DNA of 64,000 nt, taken from NCBI RefSeq assembly GCF_027744825.2, contig NC_071342.1:19312501-19376500 (forward strand), given 5' to 3'. Origin of the DNA: Synchiropus splendidus. Lineage: Eukaryota; Chordata; Actinopteri; Syngnathiformes; Callionymidae. Shown piece by piece: positions 16,401 to 31,400 of the stretch; positions within the stretch are counted from its first letter, which is position 1; every line of letters begins with the position of its first letter. The position numbers were made by a program, and so were the translations under genes. The notes below the pieces were generated by a model. It did no database searches. It saw only the letters and a program-made list of their open reading frames with translations, and was not told the origin of the DNA.

Positions 16401-19400
16401 GATCTGAGAATGGATATGCACCACATATGGAGTTTAGTTAATGACCCTAAGTTGCCCTTACTTTTGAGTCCAAGTGGTTACCGATGTGTGTCCTAGATAC
16501 CAAATGGTGCTTTGATTTTCATAGTATTTTCTACAGTACAGAGTAGCAGGCGTTCCTTCAAGAAAATATCAAGACTTTGACTTATTTTCTTCCCTAATTA
16601 TGCAATTAATCCAAATGGAATTGAAATAAATTGTGTGTTTATCAACATCATCAGATGATTATTGCTACGTTCGTCCAAATACTTGTGTAAATTTGCATGT
16701 GGATTAGTTGCCGCGCTGTAGTTTTAAGCTGTAGTAGACTTGACCTTTTCCCAGGTGATCTCTTTTTAATTAGACTTTTATTCCCGGGTGCTGCAGAGGT
16801 GTCTCCGATAGTAAAACGTCTTCTGCTCATGTTACCCTTCCACCCCATGGGCCTGTCCAGGCTATAGATAGGACAGAGACAGAGAGCTCAGCTGTGCTGC
16901 TGTGCCGAGCAGGTCAGACTGTCAGACAGCTCAACAGGTGCAGTGCACAGAGCCAGCCGTCTCTCACACTACCTCTTGTTTGGTCCCTCTGTAGATGCTC
17001 TCATAATGTTCATATATCGTAATGATACTTAATAAAGAGAGCGTATTTCCCTATTTTGTTTTTACTGCTGAAAACACATAATTGATTAGCCTCAAGTATA
17101 TGGAAATTGTCATTAAAAAGTTAACAAAAAATGTCCACCAATCACACCCCCATTACCAAAACAATATGGGTCATCTATGCCGATTTAGTCTCATACTAGT
17201 CAGTGTACTCATAGTCTCACCGGATCTTGAATGGGCAACATTAGTGAAGGGAGGCAACTTTGTCAGGATAATAATTCTCTATACTTTTGAAAAGATGAGC
17301 TTCTAGCTATGGTAGTCTTTCCTTTTCATTTGTTCACAGACTGTCACTTGTTGCTCTGGAGTTGTGTTTATTAACTTCAGGCCTAATTGACACAGGGATG
17401 GTTTTTACCCACAGGCCTTTTTCTCTGGTGTAGGAGATAAGACTGCTGGAATGCTGGCAGTGTTTGTCTGCTCCAAGATCCCATAAACATTACGTGCAAT
17501 GTATAATAACTGTCCATTGAGTTGTAGATAAATATGCCATTCTCTGGTAAGATGTTTAGTTTCAGACTCTGTGCAGTCACCTACAGGACTGCGTGGGTGT
17601 CTCCCAGTTTTTTTCTGTTGTTTCACTCTTGACAACCAGCAGCGGTGCAATGCTTACTCCTAATTTGAGTAATTTGGGCATTTTCACTTAATGAAGGAAG
17701 CCATGATTGAGTGGTGCTGATTTGATTATGTTTTGCCTCCGGTTGTCAATCACATCCCCTAATTTTTTCCATTGCAGTGAGAATGTTAGATTGTGGATGT
17801 GGAAGGCATCTTCTTCTTCACTACATTCCGCCCGATGTCCGTTTGTGGAATGTGCCCAGCCTGCCACCGGGTGATGATGTCAAATCTGTCTGTTGCAAAC
17901 AGATAAATCAATATATGTATATATTTATATATGTATGTGTATATTTATGATATAGTATTTGTCAAACAGGTTGTTTGCCACATGGTCTGGTCAGACGACA
18001 CATCGTAATTGGCCTTCAACGTCTTTTGAAGGTGATTTGGAGCTGTGAATTCTGTCCACGTAAGAGATGATTGTGGTTCAGAGATTTACAGTTCAGTCTC
18101 AATGTTCAGTCTCATGTTGCTCAATGAGGTTTCTGTTTTGCGATGAACGAAAGTCGGAACCATGAACAGTTTTGTCAAGAGGAATCTGTTTCTCTCAAGT
18201 GTTTTTTAAAATACTCGTTCCTGATGACATCTGTTTAATTAAAAAGTTTTTAAGTTTCTGCTAACGTTTTTGTTTTTCCCTTTTATTCTTGGTTCCATCA
18301 GGCGGAGGCGAGGTTGGCTGCAAAGCGAGCAGCTCGAGCAGAGGCCCGGGACATTCGAATGAGGGAATTAGAACGGCAGCAGAAAGAGGTAAAAATCCAT
18401 TGAGATAATGAATTGTATGTACACATTGCTGCATATTACTCACCAATATATCAATTCTAAATTCTGTGTTTTTGGGAAATCGTGCTTTTTTGTGTATTTT
18501 TTTTCCAAACATACACCATATTAAATATTAAGTCAGGGAGACATCTATGCAGTAACATGTGATCTTCAGCTCACTCTTATAGCACTATCACCATTGCATG
18601 GTTGTAAACCAGCCAACATCTTGGAACAGACTTGCAGGAGGTGAACCATCAGCTAATGTGTGAGATACATCAGCATAGTATTGCATAGTTCATGAACTGC
18701 ATACAATTGATATGCTTCCACTTGCACTCATTGTCAAGAGATTAATATATACTTGTTTTGTCTTGAAATCTGAATCTATAAAACCATCTATCCAACTATC
18801 AAACATCCAAATGCTGAATGGATATTTATTTTTATTATGTCTTATTTATATTTGCAAGCCCATCTAATGGCTACTTCAGTGTATTCTAATGTTTTCATTC
18901 TCAATACTCACCAAACCACTGAGCCACAAAGTTAGGACTGCTGTCTATGTTCTTCTCAGCCTTAAAGCCTCAAAGTGTTAAAAATATATCCAGAAAAATA
19001 AGTCCTGAGTGTCCACAGACGTGACCAAATCGTCTATTCTTGAATCGAAGTATGCTTTTTCAAGTTTCAGCACATTTTGAGTGGTGATTTTATGTTTTTC
19101 CTGGCTCATTCCTTCCATCCAGATTTCTTACCACTCATCCAGCAGTAGCAACAGAAAATGGGGTCAGATCCACCAGTGGATGGTAGGAGAGAGTGAGAGA
19201 GTGCTGGAGAGCTCTCGCTTTACTGAGTTTTGTGTGTCCCAGTCAACTATAGTGGATTTTCCACAATACCTAACTTGAAGATTTGCCTCGCTGTGGAAAT
19301 TGGTTTCTCCTCATGTTTGCTTTGGAGACTGTGTAATCTGAGTGGGTGCATGAGTCAATTAGCTTATGACCTTTGGCTTTGTGTAGATCTGCATTTGAGT

Positions 19401-22400
19401 TGGTAGTTTGAGCATCTGAGTGATGTTTCTAACCTCTGAAATAGGTGCTGCATGATTAAAAAGTGTGCTGTCTTTCACATTGGTTTAACTGTGTTGGTTG
19501 TACAGGTTTACCAGAAAGTCAAAAATTGTGCCGTGTCCTCAGTTTTCTTTTTGAAACTTGATCTAAAAGCCTCAACACGTGTGAATGCATATGGCCTGGA
19601 TCAAGATATGAATTTGCCTGCTGTGGTTTTCACAGGAATTGTTTTTGACCTCCTTCATCTTACTCTGATTTAGCAACACTCACTTTTAATTTGTACCAAC
19701 TTTCTTTCCTGGCTTCAGGCTGACACAGAAAAAGCCCGAACCTCTAGTAGTAGTAGAACAAGCAGTCGTCATCGGGTGTGTATTTTTTTTTCCTCACCTT
19801 CTCCCTCCTGTCTACTCCTATTTCCTTTCTTCTCTCCGCTGTAATCCAGCTCTAAATCCCTCATCACTCATTTTCCTTTCTGTCTGCTTTCCTGCTGTGA
19901 CTCCTTGTTTCCACATTAACAGGGGCTGGATGATGATGTCATGTCAGTCCGCAGCTACAGGGTGCGTATATATATATATATATTCCACCCGTGCCAAGGT
20001 TATTAAGATTGATGTTTGGAAGCCATTGTTCTTTTGGAAAAAGCACTGCAAATTCATTTTATGAGCTTATGCTTTTGGGGTCATTTGTGTTTAATAGAGG
20101 AACATTTTTTTCCCCTTTTAGTCAACCTCTTCATCAGTTCGGGACGTGGGCTCTAGTAAGAGTCGATCCAGTTCCCGTAGAAAAGATCTGGTGCGTTGTT
20201 GTGCATGTGTGTGAGGGTCAGAAACAAGTATAAGACCTGATTATCTGCATGTCATCATCAGGAGTTAATGCAGAGCCAAGTCTGATTTACGGAAAGCCTT
20301 GCACTTGATAACAATAGAATCCTGACCGGTCGCTACATCTGGTTAAAACATCTGGATCTGTCTTCGTCCTTGTTTTTGTTTTTCTAATGGTTATCAGGAA
20401 CTATGTAAACTGGCTGAATCTATTCACACATATGTTGAGAGAATTCACAGTTGCATGTTTCTGAGTGCATCCCAAAACATGTTCCCGTCCCCATCCACCC
20501 AGCAGCCTTTTACCATTCTTCTAATCTGGGATAATGCTGTAATCCTTGACAGCAGCCTGCTACAATATGATTACGGCATTAGAGAATATGGCATTAAATG
20601 TCTGAGACGAATCCTGATCACAAAGAATTTGCTTTCAACTCATGATTGTTTGTGTTGCTAGCACTACAACTACGGGTTTTTGTGTTAGTTAGATGGCCTC
20701 TTTCTGCCATTAGAATTGGTGAAAACGTGAAAAAAAAATGTATGCTTCATTCATAGTAATTCAATGCCTGCAGTTTTGTCTGGCTAACAGTAAAGTGTAT
20801 GGCTTCTTGGCATTCTTGGTTTGTTGGAAGAATTTAGATACCATAATATCACCATTGTATGTTCTGGTAAATCATTAGCTTGTCTGGTATTTTGATCGTG
20901 ATAATGGTGATAATAACATAAAACCGTCAGTTGTTTTCATTATGCTTATGAGATGAGGCTCAGTCTGCTTGTAGGTTTAAGATTATATCGCAAGATATAT
21001 TTGATTTGCTATTTTTAAGCTGGCTATTATTATAAAAACATTATTGAAGTGGAAGTGGGGAGAAGACAGAATGTGGTTCAATATCTATTACTAGTTTCCC
21101 AATATAGAACTGGGTGATGGGTTTGTTCTGGCAGAAAGGCCTATGTGGAAATTAAATCCTGTTGCACAGTTTGGTTTCCTGACTTTTTAGTGTTGTGACA
21201 GTTACAGATTACAGATGTTGTGATCTAAGGCGAATGTGTCTGCTAGATGTTCGTGCCTCACCTCATTACTGTCTGCTGTTCAACATGCATGGATTATAGC
21301 ATTGCTGAATCTAACAGTCTGGCCATCTGTGGTCATTTCCCTTCTGCTGATCAGTCATTGTGACTTTCCTTCTCTCTGCAGTCTGATGGTCTTTCCTCAG
21401 TCTCTGGCCTCAAAAGTTCTCGCTCTACTGTATGTACCAGAGTAATGCTCACATTCTAGTTTCACGTCATTGATATGCCTCATTTATTTTTTTGTCTTTT
21501 GGACCTGACAGAGTTCTGTGTACAATGACCTGCATAAAAAGACCTCTTCCTCCAAAAAAGACCTGCTGGTCAGTGTCAATGAGCATGCAGGCTGTGTCAT
21601 TTATAAGCTCTTCACTTTGATAATAACTATTAAGTTTAAACTGAAGCATCTCCATTTATTAAGCAATCTAATCTATAAATGCACGGCTTTACTGTGTTAC
21701 ACGCGATCAAACTATGCTCCTGCCCTTGCAGACCGGCCTGTACCATGATCAAAGGACTTACAGCAGCCTCTCAAAGACCAAACTGCCTCCACCCTCCTCC
21801 ACCTCCACCTCCTCTTATCAGCCGCGGGTCTGTCCTCCTCTCTTTCGTTCAGGATGATGGGATTAAAGACAGTCGAATCATTTTATCTTCTTGATCTTTT
21901 TCATTGAAGTTTTATTACTCCAATATATTTTTATGTTGCTGCCATAATGAAACTGTCTCTTAAAGCAATGCCCTGTTGACGTGATAAGATAGTGTAGATA
22001 TTGTAGAAGTACAATACAGTCCAATACATAAAAATAAAAAGCTCTAGTCCACCAGCATCAGAATGTTGACAAGGATCTCAACATTTCATTATGCAACAGT
22101 GTTGCCTGGAACCGTTGGAGAAGTCAGCAACACTCATCCTGTTTCCTGTTGCTCTTTATCCTTTAACTTTCCTACTGCTGCATTTCTCTTTCCTCTAAAC
22201 CACCTTTCCCCTGCTCCCCTGATCTTTGACAGGCCACCACTTCCTCATCCTCCACCACTGGTGCACCTCTGTCCCGTAGCTACAGCATGGTCAGTCCAAG
22301 TCCTCTGTTTCACCAGCACCGGATACCATCTGTTAACGTCAGGCACACATCATTGGTTGCCACATATGTGTTCAAGAATGCCACAGCGTGGCTGGAAGTG

Positions 22401-25400
22401 CTTATTTTTAGCTGTGTAATCTAAGCACACAGTCACTGTAAAAGGTTAACAAGGGGAAACCTCACTTTCTGTTTGAAGACAATTGACACTTTGTCAGTGC
22501 ATTCTTCTGAATTTTGTTCTAATTTGCCCTTTAAAAATACTTGAGGTTTTCAAATTTTCTTGAGATCCCTGATATTTGTTCAGTCTAATGATGGATTTTT
22601 GGTTATTAACGATGCAATGACAATATTCAGGGTGGATCAAGTTTAAAAGAAGAAAATAGGACACACACACATTAAATAAGCCTCTGCAGTTGAATTATAC
22701 CAAAAATATTTTTTATGTTTCATCCTGTTTCTTATGTACATTTATACTTGCTGCATTTTTAAATTATATTTTTAATAGATAAGGAGCTCCCCAAAAATGG
22801 TCAATTGTTAGTTATTTTTGTTTGGATTATTATAGTGATATATTCATTACATTATTTAATTGTTGACAATAACAATGTGGCACTCTAGATTAATTCTCCC
22901 TTTCATGCTTTGCTGAGCACCACATTGTCTCCCACGTGTTTCCCCCAGGCCTCTATTTATGACGACACCGGACTTTACGGCTCGAGCCAAAGTTCAAGAG
23001 CTGTAAGTCTTGTGTCAGGGAGCATTTCAGTGTTGCCGCTGCCACATCATCCTCCTGAGTGTGACTGCCTTCACCTTAATCCCCTGTCCTTTCCTGCCCT
23101 CATCCCCAGCCCTCTGAATATAGCTGGTACTCCTCTGGAGCCAGCTCTACTCGCAGCAGTCCTGTGGTGAGCTCCTCAAACCCACCACTTCCATGCATGG
23201 GATCCACTAACATCAATACAACCATGATCAAGAGCTAACTCCCTCTTTGTAGCAGTCCCACGTCATCTTAAGTGGAAGTTGTATCCTGAACCTGTGACAG
23301 CTTGCTGTAGAGAACTTTGCCGTGGTGTGAATTTAGATTCTTCGCTGCAGTTGCCGTGCTGGCTAAGAACTTGAGGCAGGGTTGCTGAACTCTCTGTGCT
23401 GTGTTTGATCAAATTATCCTAAGTGCATGACTCGGCATTATTTATAGGGATAAAGTCATTTGAGAAATCCTATTATCTGTTTAATGTACAGGTGCTTGTA
23501 GATGTTTATAGAGGCATGAAGATAGTGTGGATCCTCATCTGGGACTTGTGTGTGTTTTCATCAGTCTTCCTCAGATGATGACACTGTCAGCAGCATATCC
23601 CAGGATCGCTTCAACCGGGGCCGCAGAGATAGTGTGGTGAGCCGTAGGGGACTGTCCTTCAAACCTTTGTCGGGTCATTTCAGCGATTGAAAATGTGTAT
23701 TCATTCTGGTAGATTGTCTGTGGTATTCTCTTACTTCTTTTGCCTGCTGTCTCTGACTAGTCAACCTTGAACATGTCTGTCCTGGTCTCAAGCTGTTTCT
23801 CTCCACTTCATCTGTTTCCTTTTTACCCCCAACCTGAAGTCGTCGGACTTCTCGGATATTAGTGAGTCAGCTGCTGATTATTTCAGCCGCTCCAACAGAA
23901 GAGGCAGTATTGTTTCCGATCTCGATGATCTGAGCATTCCCGATCTGGACGCCGTAAGTGGCTTGTTTCGGCTCACGGCATTGAACTGGAAATTGCCGTG
24001 CCAGTAACAGTATTGATATTAACTAATGCATGTTGCATTTAATATTGACATTGTATTAATGGGCTGTAGTCTCTTAAAGAAAGTTGAGTTGGATGTGATT
24101 GCAGTGCTGTAATCGGTGGATTAAAATAGACACTTGATGTTTGTGTCTGTTGTGCCTTGTGAATGTTTTTAGGATCTGTAAACATGATGCACTTCTCCTG
24201 ACTCATAACTCCAGAACTAACTAATAAAAACCTTACAGATGAGAAAACGTCTGCGAGCACGAGAAGAGTGGGTCGCTAACAACACATGAATGGTGCCCAC
24301 CTTTTCTTAATAGTTCTTGTTTTGTTTTTGTCTTTCAGCTGGATGAGAAATGCGACAAACAGTATTCAGATTACAGCCGGGTGAGTGTGACATTTATTCC
24401 AACCTCATCTATGGTAAACACTCTGATAAATTGACTTCAAATGAGAATATGAAACCATGTCATCAACAAAACAAATACAGAGAAAAGCAAAGGCACTGTG
24501 AGGAAAATGAGGATTTAAATAAATACATTTTAAAAATAAATAAATAAATCATTGATCCTTGTTTTCTATTAATGTGTTGGCAGCATATTTTCCATCATTT
24601 CTCATCATAAGATTTGCATCATTCAGTGCTCTCTCTCGTGATTGAAAGGAGCTGAGTGTGTTTATTGGTCGCCTCCCTTCAGGTGTGAACAGGACTTTTA
24701 CTGAGCTAATCGCCAGCACAATGAGTCACAGTAAATTCCCTTATCGTAGAACAGAAGGGAAAACTCACTTTCATACCGCTTCCTCTGCGGGCAAATAAAA
24801 CAAGAGGGAGATATAAAGTTGTTAGTAAAGTTGTGCTTAGAATGTTATTTTTTAAATTGAATTGATAGTGTTCTTAAATGATGCCCTGATTCTTGACTTA
24901 TTGTAACCATCTGCATTAACCCGTAATTTTAAGTTTGTTGATAATCATATTCATATTTTCTCTAGGGTATTAAAACCCATGTATTTAAAGCTGCTCACAA
25001 TGGAGAATAACAACAGTAGTGTGTTGTGCTTCCAGCCATCTTCCCGCTGTGCCACACCGGGACTCTCAGCAGCCACGTTGGCATCCCTGGGTGGCAGCTC
25101 CTCACGACGGGGCAGCACAGACACCGGCAGCATCTATGACCCCGACACTAGTCTGAGTGAACTTAGGGTAAGAACAACTTACGCTAGCGACTTTTGTGTT
25201 AACCTGACAAAGCTATATTCCTGTCCTCATCTTGGTGCTAATTTATCATTTTAGTTATTTAAATGTCGTGCCCCTGTGTTGCCCCTCCTGCTCTTCACAG
25301 TGTTTGCATTAACAGTTTTTCTTCCTGCTCGGGAGGGCTGGATGTTTCCCGTGAAGCTGTAATGTATTTGTGTCCGCTGGTCTTGAACACGCCGGCCAGA

Positions 25401-28400
25401 CTGGCTCTGAGATGGCAGCACGGGTGCTTTATCTTTCCTTGACAATCCCCAAACTCTGACGTTTACCCCAACTATTCCCTCCATCTGCTCTACAGGATAT
25501 CTATGAACTAAAGGACCAGATTCAGGATGTAGAAGGGCGATACATGCAAGGGCTTAAAGAGCTGAAGGTAGTGGGGCTTGAGCTCACAGCATGCCTCCTC
25601 TTGTCCCGTGGGAGCAAGTATTTCGTCACTAACCCCTCTGCCTCTCTTCTTCTACCCCTCTTGTGCCTCCTAAATACACAACTATGTGTTCTTGTGCTCC
25701 CAGTCTGAGTTGCATCTGAGTTTCTTTTGCATGATCTTCCTGCACTTCTGGGTTGGTCCAACACACTGGCTGTGGTGTTAAAAGCAGACACTCCCACTGT
25801 TCTGCTGGGTTTGAAGGTGTAAACAGGAGAAGAGTGAAAGGCTCCACCTGCTGACGGACAATTGCTATGACTTGAATTTCAGGTTCCTGAATCCACCAGG
25901 TTAACGTCACCAGAGTGCTGGATGACCTCATGTTTGACGTCTGCAGCCACCTCCAGCTGCCTCGACACTTTTTAAAAATCCCTTTATAGAGTAGTTGACT
26001 AACAAACTTTGCTTGTTCTTGGTAGTTCAATTTCAGCTTGTTTTATTTTTCAGTACTGATAGTAGTCTTTTTTTTCCAGCTCCTACTTTGATACAACATG
26101 TGGTATATATTGTGTTTCAACATTATGTCAAATATATCCTAAAACATTGTTTCATTTAGATGTTTGCTTTGTTTAAAAGCCAATTCAAGTGTTGACATTA
26201 ATGAGTTGCTTCATTTCGATCAGGAATCTCTAGCTGAGGTGGAGGAAAAGTATAAGAAAGCCATGGTATCAAACGCACAGCTGGACAACGATAAAGGAAA
26301 CCTCATCTATCAGGTGGACACACTAAAGGACGTTATAGAGGAGATGGAAGAACAGATGTCGGAGATGAGGAGAGAGCTGGAGGAAAAATCGAAGGTGACT
26401 CATCGTACACTCTTTATTTTTTTTACTTTTTTTCTGTGATGTGTCTGATGATCACCCAACAAACAGTTGAAGTTATTTGTATATTGAAAGTGAAGTCAGT
26501 CTCGTTCACGTCGAACTATCTTTCACAAACCAAACTCCACATTTCCAAGTAAATTTAATGGCCGACATCTTTTGGCTGGACACCGAGAATCATTCTGTAT
26601 CAGTATTGATGGTTTGTTGGTTAAATGAAAATGCACGTGGCACATAATGTTGTGAATGAAAAAGCTAAAAAGTGTTACTTTCTTTCAACTTTTTTTTATA
26701 CAGGAACTAGAAAGGCAAAAGCACACTTGTACTGTCCTACAGCACAAACAAGAAGAACTGAAAGAGGGAATCCGCCAGAGGGATGAGCTCATTGAGGTAA
26801 TGCTGCGGCTGAATATTAAAAAAACCTGTTGTTTACACGAGCGCACCAAACGGTTCTATCAGACTCTTCTGCAGGAACCAGATAAGGGTTGATTGGCACT
26901 GGCCTGAGTCGAGAAGCTTTCCGTGCTCTTCCAACTGACATTTAGTTGCTTTTGATCATTTTATCTCAGTGTGGGTGTAACTACAGTCACAAAACACACT
27001 GTTTTCCTCTTCCACCTGTTTCTGTCTTTTTGTATCCATGTGCCTTTTGACTTCATTGCACTGTTCATATCTCGTCTTGTTTTGTTCCATCTCGCCACTG
27101 TTCACGTCTCCAGGAGAGCCAGCGAATGCAGACTAAGTTAGATGCCCTCACCAGAGAGGTGTTTGACCTGCAGGAAACGATAAACTGGAAGGACAAAAAG
27201 ATTGGGGTAGGAGGTTCCACACGTGTGCTCTGACAGGCCATGAGAGGCATTAGATATTTTAAGCACTGTGTCTGGTCACTTCTTGTGCCTCTCATGTTCT
27301 CTCTGCATGACGGAGACCCTCTGCTTCAAGCAGTAGCACCCCATCCTAGTGCACAGTGTGCAAACGTGCATGTCGTAACAGCATTTAACTTATGGTCGGG
27401 TAACCTCAACATTGCTCAGATTTGCAGTCATAAATGAAGTGACTCACTCTTCTAAGTTTTGCACAGCTTGTTTATGTTGTGCAGTGGACCTCTCTCTTTA
27501 CAGTTGCTACACTTAAACTTGGAAAAACGTGGAAAATCAAATCTCATTCGTAGAGCTGCACCACCAAAATGAATGATTTTGCTCAACATTATGAATCCCG
27601 ACTACTCATGACATCAGAAACTTTCAATATGCATGAATAATAATTATTTTAAAAACAAACATCCTATTACAGAGTACAGTCACTAGAGGAACAGATGTCA
27701 TAATGTCCCTCTGTATTTCACCCCCCCACATTTCACACCAACACGACCGAGCTTGCGAACTTGCCTGTGTAGAGGTGGCCAATAACATGTTGCTACAGTA
27801 GTGCAGGCGGGTTTGGTCCCCTTGTTGGTCTGGATTTATATGCAATTTCTCCTCGCCACCACTCATTGAAACAGGAACTAACCAGTGCGTTTGCTTTTGT
27901 TGTTGTCTAATGTGAAACATCAGCAAACTCTTTGATCATACTGATCGGCTGTGGGAGAGCAGGTCTTTGCTCTGTCTCCAAGTTTTGGTTGCAGAAATGC
28001 AAGCCCTGCTGACGCTTAGTACAGTTCAACCAAACGTGGATATTTGTGCAGCCTTATTATGCAGTGATCAAGGCAGAGGCCAGCCACACATAAGTCGAAC
28101 CAGATTCTGTATGATGCCTTTAATCAGGAGCTTGTGTACAGTCCTCCTCTTATACTCTCCAAGTACACATTGCAATGACACTATTAGTGTATGTGACGTC
28201 ATGACTAGATGTTTTCGCTCTTAAAGTCTGTTCTTGGTTTCTCTGGATTTAAAACATTCTCTTTTGCCATTAAACTGCGTGGACTCTTTCTGAGCTGCAT
28301 ATTATGACTGTTGAAGTACTTAAGTTCATTTGTAGCAATAGCTTGTTTCTCTCCTCCAATAGTGACAGTCATTCTCAGTATGGATGCTTTTGCTTTGAGG

Positions 28401-31400
28401 AATTTACTTCCTCAATGCATGACATGCACGTTTCATTTAGCCTGTAGACATTCATTTGATGTCCCTGCAGAGCTGTGACAAAATGAAACGCACCACCCTC
28501 CTGTCGTCCACCTCTCCTCTTGACTTGTGCCTGTGTGTCTATGTTGCGTGTGGTGCACGCTGTGTCCTCCACGAGAGCTACTGCATGTGGTTGTGCTGCA
28601 TGTCTGTCCACACTGTCCAACTTCTCCTCAGCCTCTTTCTTCTGCTGTCTTGTCTCCTCTCGTCCTCCGGCCAGGCCCTAGAGAGACAGAAAGAGTACTT
28701 TGATTGCATTAGGAATGAGAGGGATGAGCTCAGAGATGAGCTCGCTGACATCAAGGGGAAAGCCAAAGCTGGAGAGGTAGGTCTGCCGAACTCTTATAGG
28801 AAGTCTGGCGGCTCTAAAAATTAGCCTCTTTTTCCGAGCGTTGTCTTGTGTCGTCTGAAATATTTGGCTCATTTTTCACAGGATACGTCTACACTCAATA
28901 TATTTTACAGTCTCACATTTTTTGCTGAAATTTTATGAGTATCATGCCATGCGACTCGACCATCTAAAACTGCAGCGAACTTGTCCAAACACAGTCTTTT
29001 TTTATTCTCTCCAAAATATTTGTTTCCTCAGGCACGATTTTGCAATCCATTTTCCAGGTGGTTCCGTCTATTGACTTGATGTGTTTCTTATTTACGGAGA
29101 GTCTCGCAGTTTAAAACGAGTGCTGCCATTAGTTTGGATCAGGAACTTGAGTTGGGCCTTCTTTGTGTTTGCAGCAACACGGGCTGGTCATCATCCCAGA
29201 CGGCGCACAAAACGGAGACCTCAACCACGAGCATCTGTCCTCAGGAATCACTGTGGTCTCCCAGGAGGCCGCGCAAGTGCTGGAGTCAGCAGGCGAGGGA
29301 CCGCTGGGTGAGTCGCTGCAGTCAGACCATGCACCACATGCTGGTCACCTCTAAATAAAGATCTAAAACAACGTGGTAATGAACAAAACCCATTCATGGT
29401 TCCCTCCAAAGAACAGTTTCATCACCGCTTTTATACTTGCACCTCAATAAAATTGAGTTGGCTGCCTCAAAGACCGGTGTTGCTGCGCATTGCTCAAGGG
29501 CCCCTCAGAGTTTTCCATGAGTTGTAATGACCTCACTCCACATTCTGATTGATGGTTCCCCGGATGAAGATGCTCTCTCTTGTTTACACTCTCCAACAGC
29601 TGTGGGTCGCCATGTTTCATAGTTAAGACAGTGCAGTCATGTTATCGGGATTAGGAATCCTTTCTTCTGCAATAGATGTTTCACTCTTGGTGTGAGTGTG
29701 AGCTCCAATATGGAGACAAATGTGGTGTGTGGCGCCAACTTGAATTCATCAGACTGTTGCCATAGAAACGCACAAACACTCGTGCTCTTGTGCTCCCTTC
29801 AGGGGCCGCCGCACCGGAGTGGCCTCTCGGCGAGAGTCGGCCCTTTTTAAAGCTCAGTTGTTGCGCTTTCGTCTTGTGATATTTTTGTTTAATAAAATGC
29901 TTTTTTTCCTTATAAGACCCCTTTTTTTAGATTGTTGTAAACCGAGCTGAATAGTTAGTGGAATTCTTTTGGTGTCTCACTTTATTGCTGTTGATTGACA
30001 AGCAACTGCAACCACGGAGGGAGGAGGACACAAAATTCAATAAACCTCCAAATGAATGGTTGTGTATTGCACAAACACAGATAAATGAACAGATGCTGAC
30101 ATTTCATTGAGCTTTGATGTGTTTAGCTGAGGATCTTCAAAGTCTTCTGCCACTGGTTCACATCTGAAAAGGTGCACTTTTCATCCAACCACTTTAATGT
30201 GATCTGTTTTGCTGCTGCTGCTGGGGAGCATGAGAACATCCTCAGATGCCAGTGTACATTAGAACATTTCTGTAGGATGATGTACCTTCACCACTGTCTC
30301 ACTCTCTCTCACATTTGAGCGTGTTGATGATCTCACCAGCATGTGTTGCTCTGGTGGCCGCAGATGTGAGGCTACGGAAGCTGGCGGAAGAGAAGGATGA
30401 GCTCTTGGCTCAGATCAGGAAGTTGAAGAACCAGTTGGAGGAGGAGAGGCAGAAGCACTCGAAGGTCGACGGCACGTACGCAGACGGGGAGAGGATGGAG
30501 AACGGTACTGACCTGCACATCATTGAAATGCAGAGTAAGTGGAACCCTTCGTCATCCAGCTGTGGAACCAGACCATGAAAAACTGACCCCTCCCCCTCTG
30601 TCCAGGAGACGCCAACAGGCAGATCAGCGAGTACAAGTTCAAGCTGTCCAAGGCGGAACAGGAAATGGGTACGATGGAGCAAAATGTAAGTCTCTTTTAG
30701 CAGAACATGACATCAGTGCAGGAGGAGTCTGACAGCACATGTCTCCTTGCCGTGTGTCCTCAGATAAACAGACTTGAAGGACAAGTGTCCCGGTACAAGG
30801 CGTCAGCAGACAACTCGGAGAGAATCGAGGATGAGCTCAAGGCTGAAAAGAGGAAGCTGCAGAGAGAGGTAAAGAAACGGTGGCAGCTGTGTTTGGAAAT
30901 GTTTAGTCTGTTAGCTTTCATGTGAGACCCAAGTTTGTTTATGATTTCAGTTATACACAGCTGGTCTGTGAGAGCCTGTCCCTTAGTTCAACATAAGTTA
31001 CGTTTCAATATCTGGCAGTTATTCACCATAACAAAAGGCTTCATAACATGGTCAGAACCCTAAAATGGAATGGAACATATTTATTGTGACAAAGTCTCAC
31101 CCCTGGACTTGCACGATTCAGGTTGACAAGTCAATGTCCAGGTGTTTCTGAAACTAGTTTTGCTTGGTGCAAGGTTGTGAGTGAGACTCGTACTGTGCAA
31201 CAACACTAGTGGCCAAACTTCCTTTCAACCACAATAATATCGCTTTCTAACTCGGCTCCCACTCTGAACTGGTCGCTGCAGCCACTCGAGTGTAGCAGTT
31301 GTTCTCAGTGATCTTATGGGCCTGGTCATAATCATGAGGCAAAGATGTCTGACTGATTCTTCTGCACTCCCCCCCTCCAGCTGCGCACTGCTCTGGACAA

